A stretch of 50,431 nt of DNA from Deltaproteobacteria bacterium (GCA_016214985.1 JACRMM010000062.1:1-50431), one strand, 5' to 3'. Positions 35,001 through 42,593 are shown, numbered from the stretch's first letter. Translations and numbers: made by a program. Notes: generated from the letters alone by a model not told the origin.

Positions 35001-38000
35001 CGTGCGGTCGACGTGGACCGGGCCCCGGACGTCGATCTGATCCTCCAGGAGCTTGCGACGCCGGGGCCGGTGGAGATCGGGTATCGCGACGGGAAGCGGC
35101 TCACCCGCGAGGTGGTGCGCGCCGAGTTGCCGCTCGAGCCCGTCGCCCCGCTGCGGCTCGGCCCGGAGCAGGTGCTCGTTGCCTTGGGCGGCGCACGGGG
35201 CATCACCGCTCGGGTCGCCCTTCGGGTGGCGCGCGGCACCGGGGTGAAGTTGGTCCTGGTCGGTCGCTCGCCCGCTCCACCGGACGAAGAGGACCCGTAC
35301 GCCGGCGTCGCGCGGAGTCGGCAGGACCTGCGCCAGGCGCTCCTCCGCGAGCAGAGGCGTTCCGGGGAGGCGGCGACGCCGGCGGCGGTGGAGAAGCGGC
35401 TCAGAAGCCTCCTGGCCGAGCGGGAAATGCGGGCCAGCCTCGCCGCGATGCGGGGCGCGTCGACCCGGGTGGAGTATGTCCGATGCGATGCGAGCGACCG
35501 AGAGGCGTTCGCGCGGTGCTTGCGGAGGATTCTCGAGAAGTACGGCGGAATCGACGCGGTGCTGCACGGGGCGGGAATCATCGAGGACCACACCCTCCGG
35601 GAGAAGACCTCGGAGTCCTTCGACCGGGTCGTGGGCACCAAGGTCGGGCCGCTCCTGACGCTCACGGAGCTGCTCGATCCCGCTCGCCTGGGAGCGCTCG
35701 TGCTCTTCTGCTCGGTCGTCGGCATTATCGGCAGTCCGGGTCAGGGTGATTATGCGGCCGGCAACGAGATGCTCAACGCCATGGGGCGGCGACTGCGACA
35801 CCTGTGGCCCGGGAGGCTTCTCTCTCTTCGGTGGGGCCCGTGGCGTGAGCCTGGGATGGTAACGCCCGAGCTCGCCGACCGGTTCGAAGCGAGTGGGATC
35901 GAGCTGATCGAGGCGGCGTCGGGCTGTGAGGCCCTCTGGCGGGAGCTGGTGAGCGCGGAGCCCGACCACGTGGGCGTCGTTGCTGGGCGGCGGGCCCTGG
36001 GCGGGCGACCGCGGCCGAGTCCCGCGGAGGCCCAACGCTCGTGGGGCGGCGGGATGAAGGCCCCTGGCGAGGTCGCCCGCCCTTGGCCGAAGGGCGCCGG
36101 GGAATGGCCGGTGGAGCTTGTCGTCGTCAGCGCGGCTGCTCGTGGCGATCTTGCACGGAAGGTCGTGGACCTGGCTGCCCGCAGCGAGGCGGCCGAGGGA
36201 ATCCTCCTGCGCGACATCGCTGCCGTCTGTGCGCGCGAGACCGGCGCTCAGCGCGTCGCCGTCGTCGCCGAGAGCCGGGACGCGCTGGCACGGAAGCTTC
36301 GGCGGGCGAGTCTCCTGCTCGGGGAGGGGGGCAGGACCCGAATCCGCGATCCCGACGGCATCTACTGGGAAGAGAGGCCGTTAATGGCCGCCGGGGGGCT
36401 CGCGCTCCTATTCCCCGGGGAGGGCGCCTACTATCCCGGAATGCTCTCGGACCTGCGCCGTCACTTCCCGGAGATGGCGCTCCAGTTCGACCTGGCGAAG
36501 GCCGGTGCCCTGGATGCCGACGCCTCCGACCCCGCGGTGTCGCGGCGCTCCCCCCGGACGAACAGGGCCGGACCGGAGGGCTCGGGCGCGGAGGCGAACA
36601 TCGGCGGCGTCACCGCGGCCGAACGGGGGTTCGTGGCGCTGCTCGGCCGCCTGGGGCTCCGGGCCCAAGCCGTCGTCGGGCACAGCGGCGGCGAATTCGC
36701 GGCGCTCCACGCCGCGGGCGCGCATCGGCCCAGGGACCCGCTGGACGTCACGCGGGCCGTGGCGCTCGGCCTGCGCGCGGCCCGCCGGATCGCCGTGCTC
36801 GGGTCCTCGCTCGAATCGACCCTCGTGGCGGTGAGCGGGGTGGACCGGCAGGACCTGGAGGCGGCGCTTCGAAGCGTCGGGGGCTGCGCCCTCGCCATGG
36901 ACAACTGCCCCGGGCAGGTCGTGCTCTCCGGCGACGAAGAGTCCATCGGCCGAGTCGAGTCGGTCCTTCGCCCGCGCGGGGCGGTGCTTGCCAGGCTGGG
37001 GAAGGGGCGCGCGTACCACACGCCCGCCTTCGCCCCGGCCTGCGATGCCCTCCGGGAGTACTTCACGAGCCTTCCGTTGCACCCGCCGCACCTGGATCTC
37101 TGGTCGTGCGCGACGGCGGAGCGCTTTCCCTCAGACGCGGCGGGCGTGGTCGAGGCGGCGGTCCTTCAGTGGCGTCAGACGGTCCGTTTTCGGGAAACCA
37201 TACGGGAGATGCACCGCCGCGACGTACGGCTCTTCGTGGAGGCGGGCCCGCGGGGGGTTCTCTCCGGCTTCGTCCGCAACACCCTCGCCGACCTGCCGCA
37301 TGCCGCCATTCCTCTGGACCTTCCCGCCCGGGGCGGCCTCGAGCAGCTCTGCCGCGCCCTGGGCGAACTGGCGGCCCATGGCGTTGCATTTGAGGTGGCC
37401 GAGCTCACGCGCGGGCGCCGCACGGTCGAGCTGGACCTCCGTGAGCTGCCCGTGCCGGCCCCCCACGCTCGCCCGTCTTCGCTGCCAAGGGGAGCCCGCG
37501 AGAGCGCCTTCCTCGATTTCCAACGGACCATGCGCGAGTTTCTCGACCTTCAGTCCCGAGTGATGCTCAATTTCGTAGGGCCCCGGGCTCCGACGATGCG
37601 ACGCCTACCGCCGGAACTGCGGGCCGCGCCCATCGACCTCCCGCTCCTCGGCACGGTCCTCCGTCACGAGCCCGGCTCGCACCTCATGGCGGAAGCCGAG
37701 CTGGACGCTCGGCGCCATCGCTTCCTGCGGGATCACGCGTTCTTCGGCCGTTGGATCTCGGAACGCGACCCCGACCTCCACCCGTTACCGGTCATGCCGC
37801 TGGCCATGACGCTGGAGCTCATGGCCGAAGCTGCGGCCGCGCTCTCGCCGGGAAAGCGGGTCTCGGCAATCAAAGACGTACGTACGAGGCGGTGGCTCAC
37901 CTTCGAGACGCCCACCCGACGGGTTCGAACCGAAGCCCGTCTCGCGGCCGATGGGACCGTGCGGGCCGCGGTGTTCGAGTCCGACCGAGGTGAAGCCGAT

Positions 38001-39389
38001 GGGATCGTTGCCGAGGCCATCGTCGAGCTGTCCTCCCGGGAAACCGAGCTCGGCCCCCCGACCGTGCCGGACCGCGCGACGGGTGTGGGGTCTTGGGGAC
38101 CGGAAGGGGTATACGCCCGTGCGCTGTTTCACGGCCCGGCCTTTCAAGGGATCGTGGCGGTGGAGCGGTGCGACGATCGCGGAGTGCGGGCCCTTGTCCG
38201 CGAACCCGATCCTGGGTTGCTTCTCGCGGCGGGAGAAACGGTGACGCTGCTCCTGCCCGCGGGCCTGATCGACGTCGGGGGGCAGCTTCCCGGGGTGCAG
38301 GTCGTAGGGTCCCCCACGGCCGAAGCTCCCGAGGTTGAGCTCGTCTTCCCGAACCGCGTCGACCGCATCGAGTTCGGGCCTTCGGAGCGCGAGGGGCCGT
38401 TCGTGGGGATCTCGACCCTGGAGCGAAGCGGCGGCGAGGTCCACTCCGACGTGGAGTTTCTCGATCGCGAGGGGCGCGTCGCCCTGCGGCTGCTGGGCCG
38501 CGTCGACCAGCGGGTCCGCGTTCCGGGAGGCCTCTACGCCTACTGGCCCGACCCGAGCGAGCGCACCCTCACGAGCCCGATCGGCGCCTTCCGACACGTG
38601 CCCGGAGGCGAGCACGTCCAGGTCTGCGCCGCCGACCGGGTGAAACTGAGCTTTCTCGTCCACCGGCTGTGGCAGCAGAGTCTGGCTCGCCTCATTCTGA
38701 GCCGGAAAGAGCTCGCCGACTTCGAGGCACTCCGGCAGCCTCCCGCCCGGGCCGCCGCCTGGCTCCTCGGAAGGGCGGCTGCGAAGGACGCGATCCGGCT
38801 CCTCCTCGGGTTCCGGGGCCCGATGGCGGACGTCACGGTCGTGGTCGATCCCGGCGGAAAGCCCTCCACGGAGTGCAAGGGCCCCAAGGCGCCCAGGGTC
38901 AGTATCGCCCATGCCGGCGGGGTGGCCGTCGCCGCTGCGGTCGACCCGGACTGCTTCGATGACGTGGGGATCGATATTGAGCTGGTCCGGCCCCTCCCCG
39001 TAGAGGTCCTCGAGGACGCCTTCACCCCCGCCGAACGCGTCCGGATCGAAGAAGCGGCCGAGGGACGCGAGGACGCCCGCGTCCTCTGGTACACGTCCGG
39101 CTGGTGCGCGAAGGAGGCCTCGGCAAAGGCTACGGGAGCCACCGCCCCCTTCGTGCCCAGGCACTTCGAGATCGTGGGGATCGAGCCGGTTTCCGGTGGG
39201 CTAACGGTCGCGCCGAGAGCGCCTGCTCAAGGGGAGCCGGGCAGCCGCCCGTTGCTCGACGGCAGGAGCGCGGTCATCGACGGGAGCGTCGTGGTGGTCT
39301 GCCTGCGGCCTACTCGCCCTCGTGAATGCGACCAAAGTCGGGGAATCCCACCGACGGCCCACGCGTCAGGGCTGCGGTTGCGATCATAA
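29034..39389 (+). CDS. single-chain pfa-like polyketide/fatty-acid synthase: ER-KS-AT-ACP-KR-AT-DH-PPTase
   Basis: A 3451-residue multidomain synthase. Domains in order: PfaD/2-nitropropane-dioxygenase-like enoyl reductase (about 15-640; LFAGGIGDGLGGSM, EFQAAALACRTT); ketosynthase (682-1125) with triad C871 (DAACASSLAAL), H1006 (EAHGTGT) and H1046 (GHTKAAAG); acyltransferase 1 (1240-1580; FPGQGSQ, S1344 in GLSYGEL); one acyl carrier domain with S1734 in GIDSIKRTEI; ketoreductase (about 1850-2310; GGARGIT, GDYAAGNEM); acyltransferase 2 (2455-2800; S2551 in GHSGGEF); hot-dog dehydratase (2880-3200; H2901 in FLRDHAFF, D3080 in LIDVGGQ); and a C-terminal phosphopantetheinyl transferase (3230-3440; D3314 and E3316 in VGIDIELV, WCAKEASAKA). 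The DSIK carrier motif and the ER and PPTase types are those of secondary-lipid (pfa) and enediyne-type synthases. It could self-activate its carrier and fully reduce its chain. There is no chain-length-factor KS. GTG start, weak ribosome binding site. Confidence 0.9.
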   Translation: MPNTKEELFSDGTTQGDFDTIVISLGGTWDPGLPIAAARAGALGLLDLTLPTDAERVVRAILRLQALARGRRGLLLKGQPGPLESVALEAFGSAAADPRPQRSVIVLTADDPPSLSEVVARCRPLASRLGMLVLSEAEAELAAEHGLDFVLAKGNEAGGRVSPETTFVLLQRLLTWGRLPTYAWGGIGFSTAAACWVAGAAGIVLDWQLALLRESPLPEGARSVIAAMDGSETQAVEAPGGAEFRSLRRPPAEPSSETANWPVGQDAAFASLWREEAATVAQVLGVIGERIARFAALTEDAVPLRPGSPLAVSHGTRYPLVQGPMAHVSDTAAFARAVASGGALPFLALARMSGRDATELLETTREALGTMPWGVGLLGFAPRELWNEQLEALRAVRPSFALIAGGRPDQAEALESWGIRCYLHAPSPETLSQFLRQGVRRFVIEGRESGGHVGPRSSFTLWETSIHALLSSGLAARELTEVHVLFAGGIGDGLGGSMVSALAQPLVRRGVKVGALMGTAYLLTREIVATGAVVAEFQAAALACRTTRVLEAAPGHALRCADSPYCQVFERERLRLVEAGVPLEERKEALERVHLGRLAVAAKGIAQRREADGGVWRPVSVPVQREEGLYLMGQGAARATASLSIPALHEEVCVGALRGCGNVDGRPRLPARDRGRPPAPHPLEIAIVGMSCLLPGARSLEEYWRNIVAGRDLVTEIPPDRFPVDRWFDPDPAAPDKTYSRWGGFLPEIEFDPVRYGIPPASLPSIDPVQLLSLQLVDDALADAGYRDRNPDRARTSVIFGAGGGLGEVGCGYVARALLPGLVGEAGPGILDRLPEWTEDSFPGLLPNVIAGRISNRFDLGGPNYTIDAACASSLAALQAACRELSDGSSDLAIAGAADTVQNPFSYLAFSKTKALSPRGRCRPFDRGADGIVISEGLAAVVLKRLSDAERDGDRIYAVLRAVAGGSDGKSLALTAPRADGQLRTLERAYEQAGFSPAEVELVEAHGTGTAVGDAAECEALHRLLERRGALPRSVAVGSVKSMIGHTKAAAGMAGLLKTALSLFHRVLPPTLHVEVPDPGCFPPSSALYVNAEVRPWLRGASPRRAAVSSFGFGGTNFHAVLEEYRDAPSEDAARRLPRESRPEIVFFQGISSAEVAAQVRRVRRRLSEAGDRTTPAGLAAQLVARPAEPGSVRAAAVFDSVEELMGQLEALAGALADDTVNPRPLPRGVHLKSPPAATRPRLAFLFPGQGSQFPNMLRELALEFSEVSEAFEAADERSREGFDRPLRYFLFPPPAFSEAERRGAAEDLANTRVAQPALGAASLGVLRLLAAHGVHPDMTAGLSYGELPALHAAGCFDAGTLHSLSAARGRAFAAAGEGRDLGTMVAVAASAETADAAIRDLPGVWVANVNGPEQTVLSGTARSVEAAIERLRERNLDATLIPVGAAFHTPLMEPARERFAEALTAANIAPPRIPVYSNATAAPYPESAAGVRELLSRHITDRVRFAEQVRAMARDGARVFLEVGPGRVLTRLVGTILADTPHAAIAVCPGPSVEGEALLNALGACFVEGIDVKVSRRFEEGKPDQQAAAAPSSPIWLINGGYARPLGEPPRRFPAEDAGAPPIAPVHGRSEAPEAAGMLAEFQETMRQFLATQERVLEAYLGGSPAAAEEVAPPLKVGPSPEVSPRVEPTHDASPSGKSLRELVVYTVSARTGYPSEMLDGCADLEGDLGIDSIKRTEIVGALSRAVSGGSSCCAADLVDELIACRTIDGLIGVLSRPDERPARRPGIPRGAPPPREEEHRGPPEHTAARPQECPRFVEVSVESPLWGSLERLPRDGVVLLTDDGAGVAPAAAAALASRGRRTALLTLDDLSSPGSARDAVGRALDGSPGLDGFVHLLPLRAAPDFPGLTHAEWSRYADPEVKGLLYVLQALAPKLRAAEGGPPCVLALSRGGGGFARGAPADAAHPWRAGLAALLKTAQNEWSAARFRAVDVDRAPDVDLILQELATPGPVEIGYRDGKRLTREVVRAELPLEPVAPLRLGPEQVLVALGGARGITARVALRVARGTGVKLVLVGRSPAPPDEEDPYAGVARSRQDLRQALLREQRRSGEAATPAAVEKRLRSLLAEREMRASLAAMRGASTRVEYVRCDASDREAFARCLRRILEKYGGIDAVLHGAGIIEDHTLREKTSESFDRVVGTKVGPLLTLTELLDPARLGALVLFCSVVGIIGSPGQGDYAAGNEMLNAMGRRLRHLWPGRLLSLRWGPWREPGMVTPELADRFEASGIELIEAASGCEALWRELVSAEPDHVGVVAGRRALGGRPRPSPAEAQRSWGGGMKAPGEVARPWPKGAGEWPVELVVVSAAARGDLARKVVDLAARSEAAEGILLRDIAAVCARETGAQRVAVVAESRDALARKLRRASLLLGEGGRTRIRDPDGIYWEERPLMAAGGLALLFPGEGAYYPGMLSDLRRHFPEMALQFDLAKAGALDADASDPAVSRRSPRTNRAGPEGSGAEANIGGVTAAERGFVALLGRLGLRAQAVVGHSGGEFAALHAAGAHRPRDPLDVTRAVALGLRAARRIAVLGSSLESTLVAVSGVDRQDLEAALRSVGGCALAMDNCPGQVVLSGDEESIGRVESVLRPRGAVLARLGKGRAYHTPAFAPACDALREYFTSLPLHPPHLDLWSCATAERFPSDAAGVVEAAVLQWRQTVRFRETIREMHRRDVRLFVEAGPRGVLSGFVRNTLADLPHAAIPLDLPARGGLEQLCRALGELAAHGVAFEVAELTRGRRTVELDLRELPVPAPHARPSSLPRGARESAFLDFQRTMREFLDLQSRVMLNFVGPRAPTMRRLPPELRAAPIDLPLLGTVLRHEPGSHLMAEAELDARRHRFLRDHAFFGRWISERDPDLHPLPVMPLAMTLELMAEAAAALSPGKRVSAIKDVRTRRWLTFETPTRRVRTEARLAADGTVRAAVFESDRGEADGIVAEAIVELSSRETELGPPTVPDRATGVGSWGPEGVYARALFHGPAFQGIVAVERCDDRGVRALVREPDPGLLLAAGETVTLLLPAGLIDVGGQLPGVQVVGSPTAEAPEVELVFPNRVDRIEFGPSEREGPFVGISTLERSGGEVHSDVEFLDREGRVALRLLGRVDQRVRVPGGLYAYWPDPSERTLTSPIGAFRHVPGGEHVQVCAADRVKLSFLVHRLWQQSLARLILSRKELADFEALRQPPARAAAWLLGRAAAKDAIRLLLGFRGPMADVTVVVDPGGKPSTECKGPKAPRVSIAHAGGVAVAAAVDPDCFDDVGIDIELVRPLPVEVLEDAFTPAERVRIEEAAEGREDARVLWYTSGWCAKEASAKATGATAPFVPRHFEIVGIEPVSGGLTVAPRAPAQGEPGSRPLLDGRSAVIDGSVVVVCLRPTRPRECDQSRGIPPTAHASGLRLRS

Positions 39390-39404
39390 TCGGAGCGGTG
39401 GCGT

Positions 39405-39426
39405 CCTCGTCGTCCGCGAGACGAGG
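39405..39426. terminator. hairpin between convergent genes
   Basis: A perfect 7-bp stem (CCTCGTC / GACGAGG) with an 8-nt loop lies 16 bp after the synthase stop codon, in the 115-bp gap to the convergent thiamine-binding gene. No T-run follows, so it is only a candidate bidirectional terminator. Confidence 0.35.
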
Positions 39427-39504
39427 TCCGTGCAGAGGTCGCCCGGCGCGCCTCGGGCGAAGCGCACACCGCGCCCTGAGGCCAAGCCTTCCTGACGCCC
39501 GTTC

Positions 39505-39810
39505 CTAGCGGTTTTCGGCAGCCTGGATGAGGCTTGCTGCTTTGTCTTCCATGGATCGCGAGAGATCGCGTCGATCGTCGATGAGGAGGTGCGTGGCCAC
39601 TCGGCGGCACCCGCGGGAGAACGGGGCTTCGTGAAGCCGCAGGGTCAGGGCGAAGAGCTCCTCGAGGCCCCCTTCCACCACGCTCCCCATGGGATGGATC
39701 TGGTAGCGCAGCCCACTGTCTTCGAGGATCGCCGGAAGGTCGCGAAGGTACGAGCTCAGGCTCGGGCCCTCCGTTCCCAGCGGGACGATGGAAATGTCCA
39801 GGATGGCCAT
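39505..39810 (-). CDS. MTH1187/YkoF-type thiamine-binding protein
   Basis: A 101-residue protein of the MTH1187 (YqgV, formerly DUF77) family of cytosolic thiamine-binding proteins. Diagnostic blocks are ILDISIVPLGTEGPSLSSYL, YQIHPMGSVVEGGLEELF and LLIDDRRDLSRSMEDK. Start ATG 39810 follows GCGAAGGAGACGCC; a longer frame to 39867 has no family similarity. It is the last gene of a minus-strand operon with the thiolase and enoyl-CoA hydratase, whose sigma-54 promoter faces that of the ThDP enzyme at 42831. Co-regulation of a thiamine-binding protein with ThDP enzymes suggests it buffers or delivers cofactor for them. That role is inferred from context. Confidence 0.85.
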   Translation of the reverse strand: MAILDISIVPLGTEGPSLSSYLRDLPAILEDSGLRYQIHPMGSVVEGGLEELFALTLRLHEAPFSRGCRRVATHLLIDDRRDLSRSMEDKAASLIQAAENR

Positions 39811-39915
39811 GGCGTCTCCTTCGCGCGGAGTCCGCGTCGTCGGTCGGGACCGGCCGGCCCGAGTCAAGCGGAGCGGCCGGAGGACGGGGTGTCGCCTCCG
39901 GCCGCCGTGCGCCAG

Positions 39916-41178
39916 CTACGAAGCGTTTCGCAGCACCATGGAGACAACGGTCCGGTCGTCGCCGCCCATGTTCGCGGTCAGTCCCGTGCCGATGGCGCGG
40001 GGGAGCTGGTAGGCGCCGCAGAGGCCTTTCATCTGCCGGAAGATCTCCGCCACCTGCTTGACGCCCGTCGCTCCGACGGGGTGACCGAATCCGATCAGCC
40101 CGCCTCCGGTGTTTACGGGAATGTCGCCCTCCAGGGTCGTACGGCCGGACTTGATGAGCTCCATTCCCTTGCCCTCTTCGGCCCAGCCGATCGCTTCGTA
40201 CATGAGGAGCTCGGCGATGGTGAAGCAGTCGTGGACCTCGGCCACCTGGATGTCCCCGGGGCCGACGCCCGCGTCGCGCATGGCCTCACGGACGGCGGCG
40301 GCCACGGTGTCGAGGCGCAGGAGGTTGGTCACCTTGCCAAGGGGATTGGTCGCGAAGCCGTAAGAGCGGATCTCGGCGCACTCGGTGCGCGGCCGGCTCA
40401 GTTTCTCCAGTCCCTTCTCGCTCGCGAGCACGACGGCCGCGGCTCCGTCGGTCACCTGGGAACAGTCGGTGACCTTCAGGTGGTCCCTGACCTCGGGGTT
40501 TCCGAGGAAGTTGGGGTTATCGTCACTCGCAGTGGCTGCCCGATCGAGAGTCATGGTGGCCGCGTGCATGTGGGCGAGCGGGTTTTTGTTGGCGTTGGAG
40601 AACGCCTTGACGGCGAAGTGGGCCAGGTCTCGATCCGTGGCCCCGTAGGTCTCCTTGTAGGCCTTGGCCCGGCGCGCCAGGATGGCCGGGAACGTGAAGT
40701 CGTCGAAGGAGCGTTCGGTCGCGTAATGGGAGGCTCGGGCCAGGAAGTCTGCGCCTTCCCGAGCCCGGAAGGTCGTCTGGACCTCCGCACCGGCGACCAG
40801 AACGACGTCGGCACCCGCCTGAATCGCGTCGACCCCCGTCACGAGAGCCGTGCCGCCGGAGGCGCACGCCGCCTCGAGCCGCGCGAACCCCTTTCCCTCG
40901 AGGCGGGGATCGGCCCGGGCGACCATCGCGCCGAGGTGGCCCTGGTTGCAGAAGAGCTCCCCGGCGAAGTTGCCGACATACCCTCGGTCGACCACGGACG
41001 GGTCGGGCAGGTAGGTGCGGATCAGCTGTTGGACTGCCGCCGTCAGGTGCTCCTCGAGGGAGGGGTTCTCCTTGCGGCCGAAGTCTGGGTGACCCTTCAT
41101 GATGAAGGCGGGATTCCCCTTGCCGATGAAGGGGGTGATCGCGGTGCCGGCCAAATAAACGGGACGTGCGAGTTTCAT
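39916..41178 (-). CDS. thiolase / acetyl-CoA acetyltransferase (SCP2-type)
   Basis: A 420-residue thiolase-fold enzyme. The nucleophilic cysteine is C105 (LEAACASGGTAL), the NHDCFT-type block is VHDCFTIAELL, and the C-terminal GGLIGFGHPVGATG holds the second catalytic histidine. The HDCF signature in place of NEAF indicates the SCP2/SCPx-like group of thiolases rather than the bacterial FadA group. The start at 41178 is chosen for AAGGAGACAGCC just upstream; ten extra codons are open to 41208. It would cleave a 3-ketoacyl-CoA to acetyl-CoA or run in the condensing direction. It is co-transcribed with the enoyl-CoA hydratase and thiamine-binding genes. Confidence 0.9.
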   Translation of the reverse strand: MKLARPVYLAGTAITPFIGKGNPAFIMKGHPDFGRKENPSLEEHLTAAVQQLIRTYLPDPSVVDRGYVGNFAGELFCNQGHLGAMVARADPRLEGKGFARLEAACASGGTALVTGVDAIQAGADVVLVAGAEVQTTFRAREGADFLARASHYATERSFDDFTFPAILARRAKAYKETYGATDRDLAHFAVKAFSNANKNPLAHMHAATMTLDRAATASDDNPNFLGNPEVRDHLKVTDCSQVTDGAAAVVLASEKGLEKLSRPRTECAEIRSYGFATNPLGKVTNLLRLDTVAAAVREAMRDAGVGPGDIQVAEVHDCFTIAELLMYEAIGWAEEGKGMELIKSGRTTLEGDIPVNTGGGLIGFGHPVGATGVKQVAEIFRQMKGLCGAYQLPRAIGTGLTANMGGDDRTVVSMVLRNAS

Positions 41179-41320
41179 GGCTGTCTCCTTTGGCTCCCTT
41201 GGAACCACGCGGTCGTTCGGGGCGCGTCGATGATTGCTACACTCTCCGGAGTTCGCGGTCCGGCCTCCCCTCTACTCTCTTCACGGGATCCCTGACGGGC
41301 GGTTGACCGCCGAGTGGGTG

Positions 41321-42103
41321 TCATCGTCCCTTGTAGGCCGGCGGCCGCTTCTCATTGAAGGCAAGGAGTCCTTCCTTGGAGTCCTCGGTCCGCCCGAATA
41401 GATAGGCGATCCCGTCCAACTCCTGGGCCAGCCCTGCCGACAACGCCTCCTGGCTGGATGCCCGGAGGCAGGCCTTGATCTGCGCGATCGCCTCGGTTGC
41501 TCCCCGAGCCAGCTCTTCGGCCTGCCGGATGCTCTCGGCCAGCAGGGACTCGGAAGGGTACACACGGTCCACGAGCCCGATCGTCAAGGCGTCCGGTCCC
41601 TTGAGGGTCGTGCCCCGCAGGAGGAGCTCCGTGGCCTTGCTGCGGCCGATCAGGCGCGGAAGCCTCTGGGTTCCTCCGGCGCCGGGCAGCAGCCCCAGCC
41701 CGACCTCCGGGAGGCCGATCAGGGCGCCGGAGTCCGCCATGTACCGGAAGTCGCAGCACAGGGAGAACTCGCAGCCTCCACCGAGGGCGTGGCCGCTCAG
41801 GATCGCAATGGTCGGCTTGGGAAGGCTCTCGATGCGGTTGAACGTGTCCTGGCTGCTCTTGATGTACTCCCGGAATCCGGGTTCGTCGAGGCTCAAAAGG
41901 TACTTGAGGTCGGCTCCGGCCATGAACACCTTCTTGACCTCGCTTCGGAACACGACCGCTCGGCAGTCCCGATCCCCGGCCACCTCGCCCACGGCGTGGT
42001 CCAGCTGGGCCATGAGCTGTGGGCTCATGGCGTTCGCCGGAGGAGAGTTCAAGATGATGTGTGCGACCCCGTCCTGCTTTTCCCACCTCACGACGTCCGA
42101 CAT
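41321..42103 (-). CDS. enoyl-CoA hydratase/isomerase (crotonase family)
   Basis: A 260-residue crotonase-fold protein. The oxyanion-hole segments are FMAGADLKYLL and ALGGGCEFSLCCDFRYM, and the catalytic region is GALIGLPEVGLGLLPGAGGTQRLPRLIG, with one glutamate (LPEV) at the usual place. Length is typical for hydratases, shorter than the about 377-residue ring-opening hydrolases of the benzoyl-CoA pathway, so it is not that enzyme. Start ATG 42103 follows GGAGGAAGAGAC. It is the first gene of a three-gene minus operon (hydratase, thiolase, thiamine-binding protein) driven by a sigma-54 promoter at 42246-42261. It probably hydrates an unsaturated acyl-CoA upstream of the thiolase. Confidence 0.92.
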   Translation of the reverse strand: MSDVVRWEKQDGVAHIILNSPPANAMSPQLMAQLDHAVGEVAGDRDCRAVVFRSEVKKVFMAGADLKYLLSLDEPGFREYIKSSQDTFNRIESLPKPTIAILSGHALGGGCEFSLCCDFRYMADSGALIGLPEVGLGLLPGAGGTQRLPRLIGRSKATELLLRGTTLKGPDALTIGLVDRVYPSESLLAESIRQAEELARGATEAIAQIKACLRASSQEALSAGLAQELDGIAYLFGRTEDSKEGLLAFNEKRPPAYKGR

Positions 42104-42245
42104 GTCTCTTCCTCCTCCTCGCGATCGATCCAATTCCTGAGCCCATCGGCGGGCCCTGTGGCGACCCGCTCTTCGTGGTACTCCCCAGTGTCATGCCCGA
42201 AGCGCAGGGGCGACCCGGCGCTACCCGAACAAGCCAAGAGCTTCA

Positions 42246-42261
42246 AGCAAACGCAGTGCCG
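42246..42261 (-). promoter_or_regulatory. sigma-54 (-24/-12) promoter of the hydratase/thiolase operon
   Basis: The minus strand reads CGGCACTGCGTTTGCT: a near-consensus -24 box (GGCAC) and a perfect TTGCT -12 box, with GG (42260-42259) and GC (42248-42247) exactly 10 nt apart. Transcription would start near 42235, about 130 nt before the hydratase ATG. Confidence 0.65.
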
Positions 42262-42401
42262 CACAGCCCTGGAAGGAAGCGGCGTTGTGGCGGTGCCGAC
42301 GCGTGGGGCCGAAGCAGTCTTTGAATTCTGCGGCAGCGATGGTCGGCAATCGGCATCAGGCTGAACCCCGATTGTGGACCGCCGCAGGAGCGTTCGGCAG
42401 G

Positions 42402-42418
42402 CGTCCCGAATCGGGACA
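42402..42418. promoter_or_regulatory. palindromic candidate enhancer site shared by two divergent sigma-54 promoters
   Basis: CGTCCCGAATCGGGACA contains a perfect 15-nt inverted repeat (GTCCCGA-A-TCGGGAC, 42403-42417). It lies between two divergent -24/-12 promoters, about 142 bp upstream of the minus one and 253 bp upstream of the plus one, which are normal distances for enhancer-bound activators. The same half-site occurs near 4084-4092 and 17848-17856. Confidence 0.55.
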
Positions 42419-42576
42419 GTTAGCCTCCTTCCCGGGGCGCAAAGAGGCGCTCGACGCCAAAATAACGGTGGTCTACTTCGGTACACTCGGCGCCGGGGAG
42501 AGGTCGCCACCACACGTGCCTCCGGCTCTGCCCGGCGAAGGGCCCGATCCGTAACGGTGCACCCCTGTAAGCAGAT

Positions 42577-42593
42577 AAGTATCTGAAATACTT
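42577..42593. other. AT-rich inverted repeat between enhancer and promoter
   Basis: AAGTAT-CTGAA-ATACTT is a 6-bp perfect inverted repeat in the only strongly AT-rich stretch (about 42570-42600) of this 727-bp intergenic region, between the enhancer candidate and the plus-strand sigma-54 promoter. It could be a bend or an IHF-type site helping loop formation, although the IHF consensus itself is not matched. Confidence 0.3.

Noticed and set aside
41321..42103. Assignment as the ring-opening 6-oxocyclohexene-carbonyl-CoA hydrolase of the benzoyl-CoA pathway
   Set aside because: The protein is 260 residues, far shorter than that hydrolase family, and has ordinary enoyl-CoA hydratase motifs.
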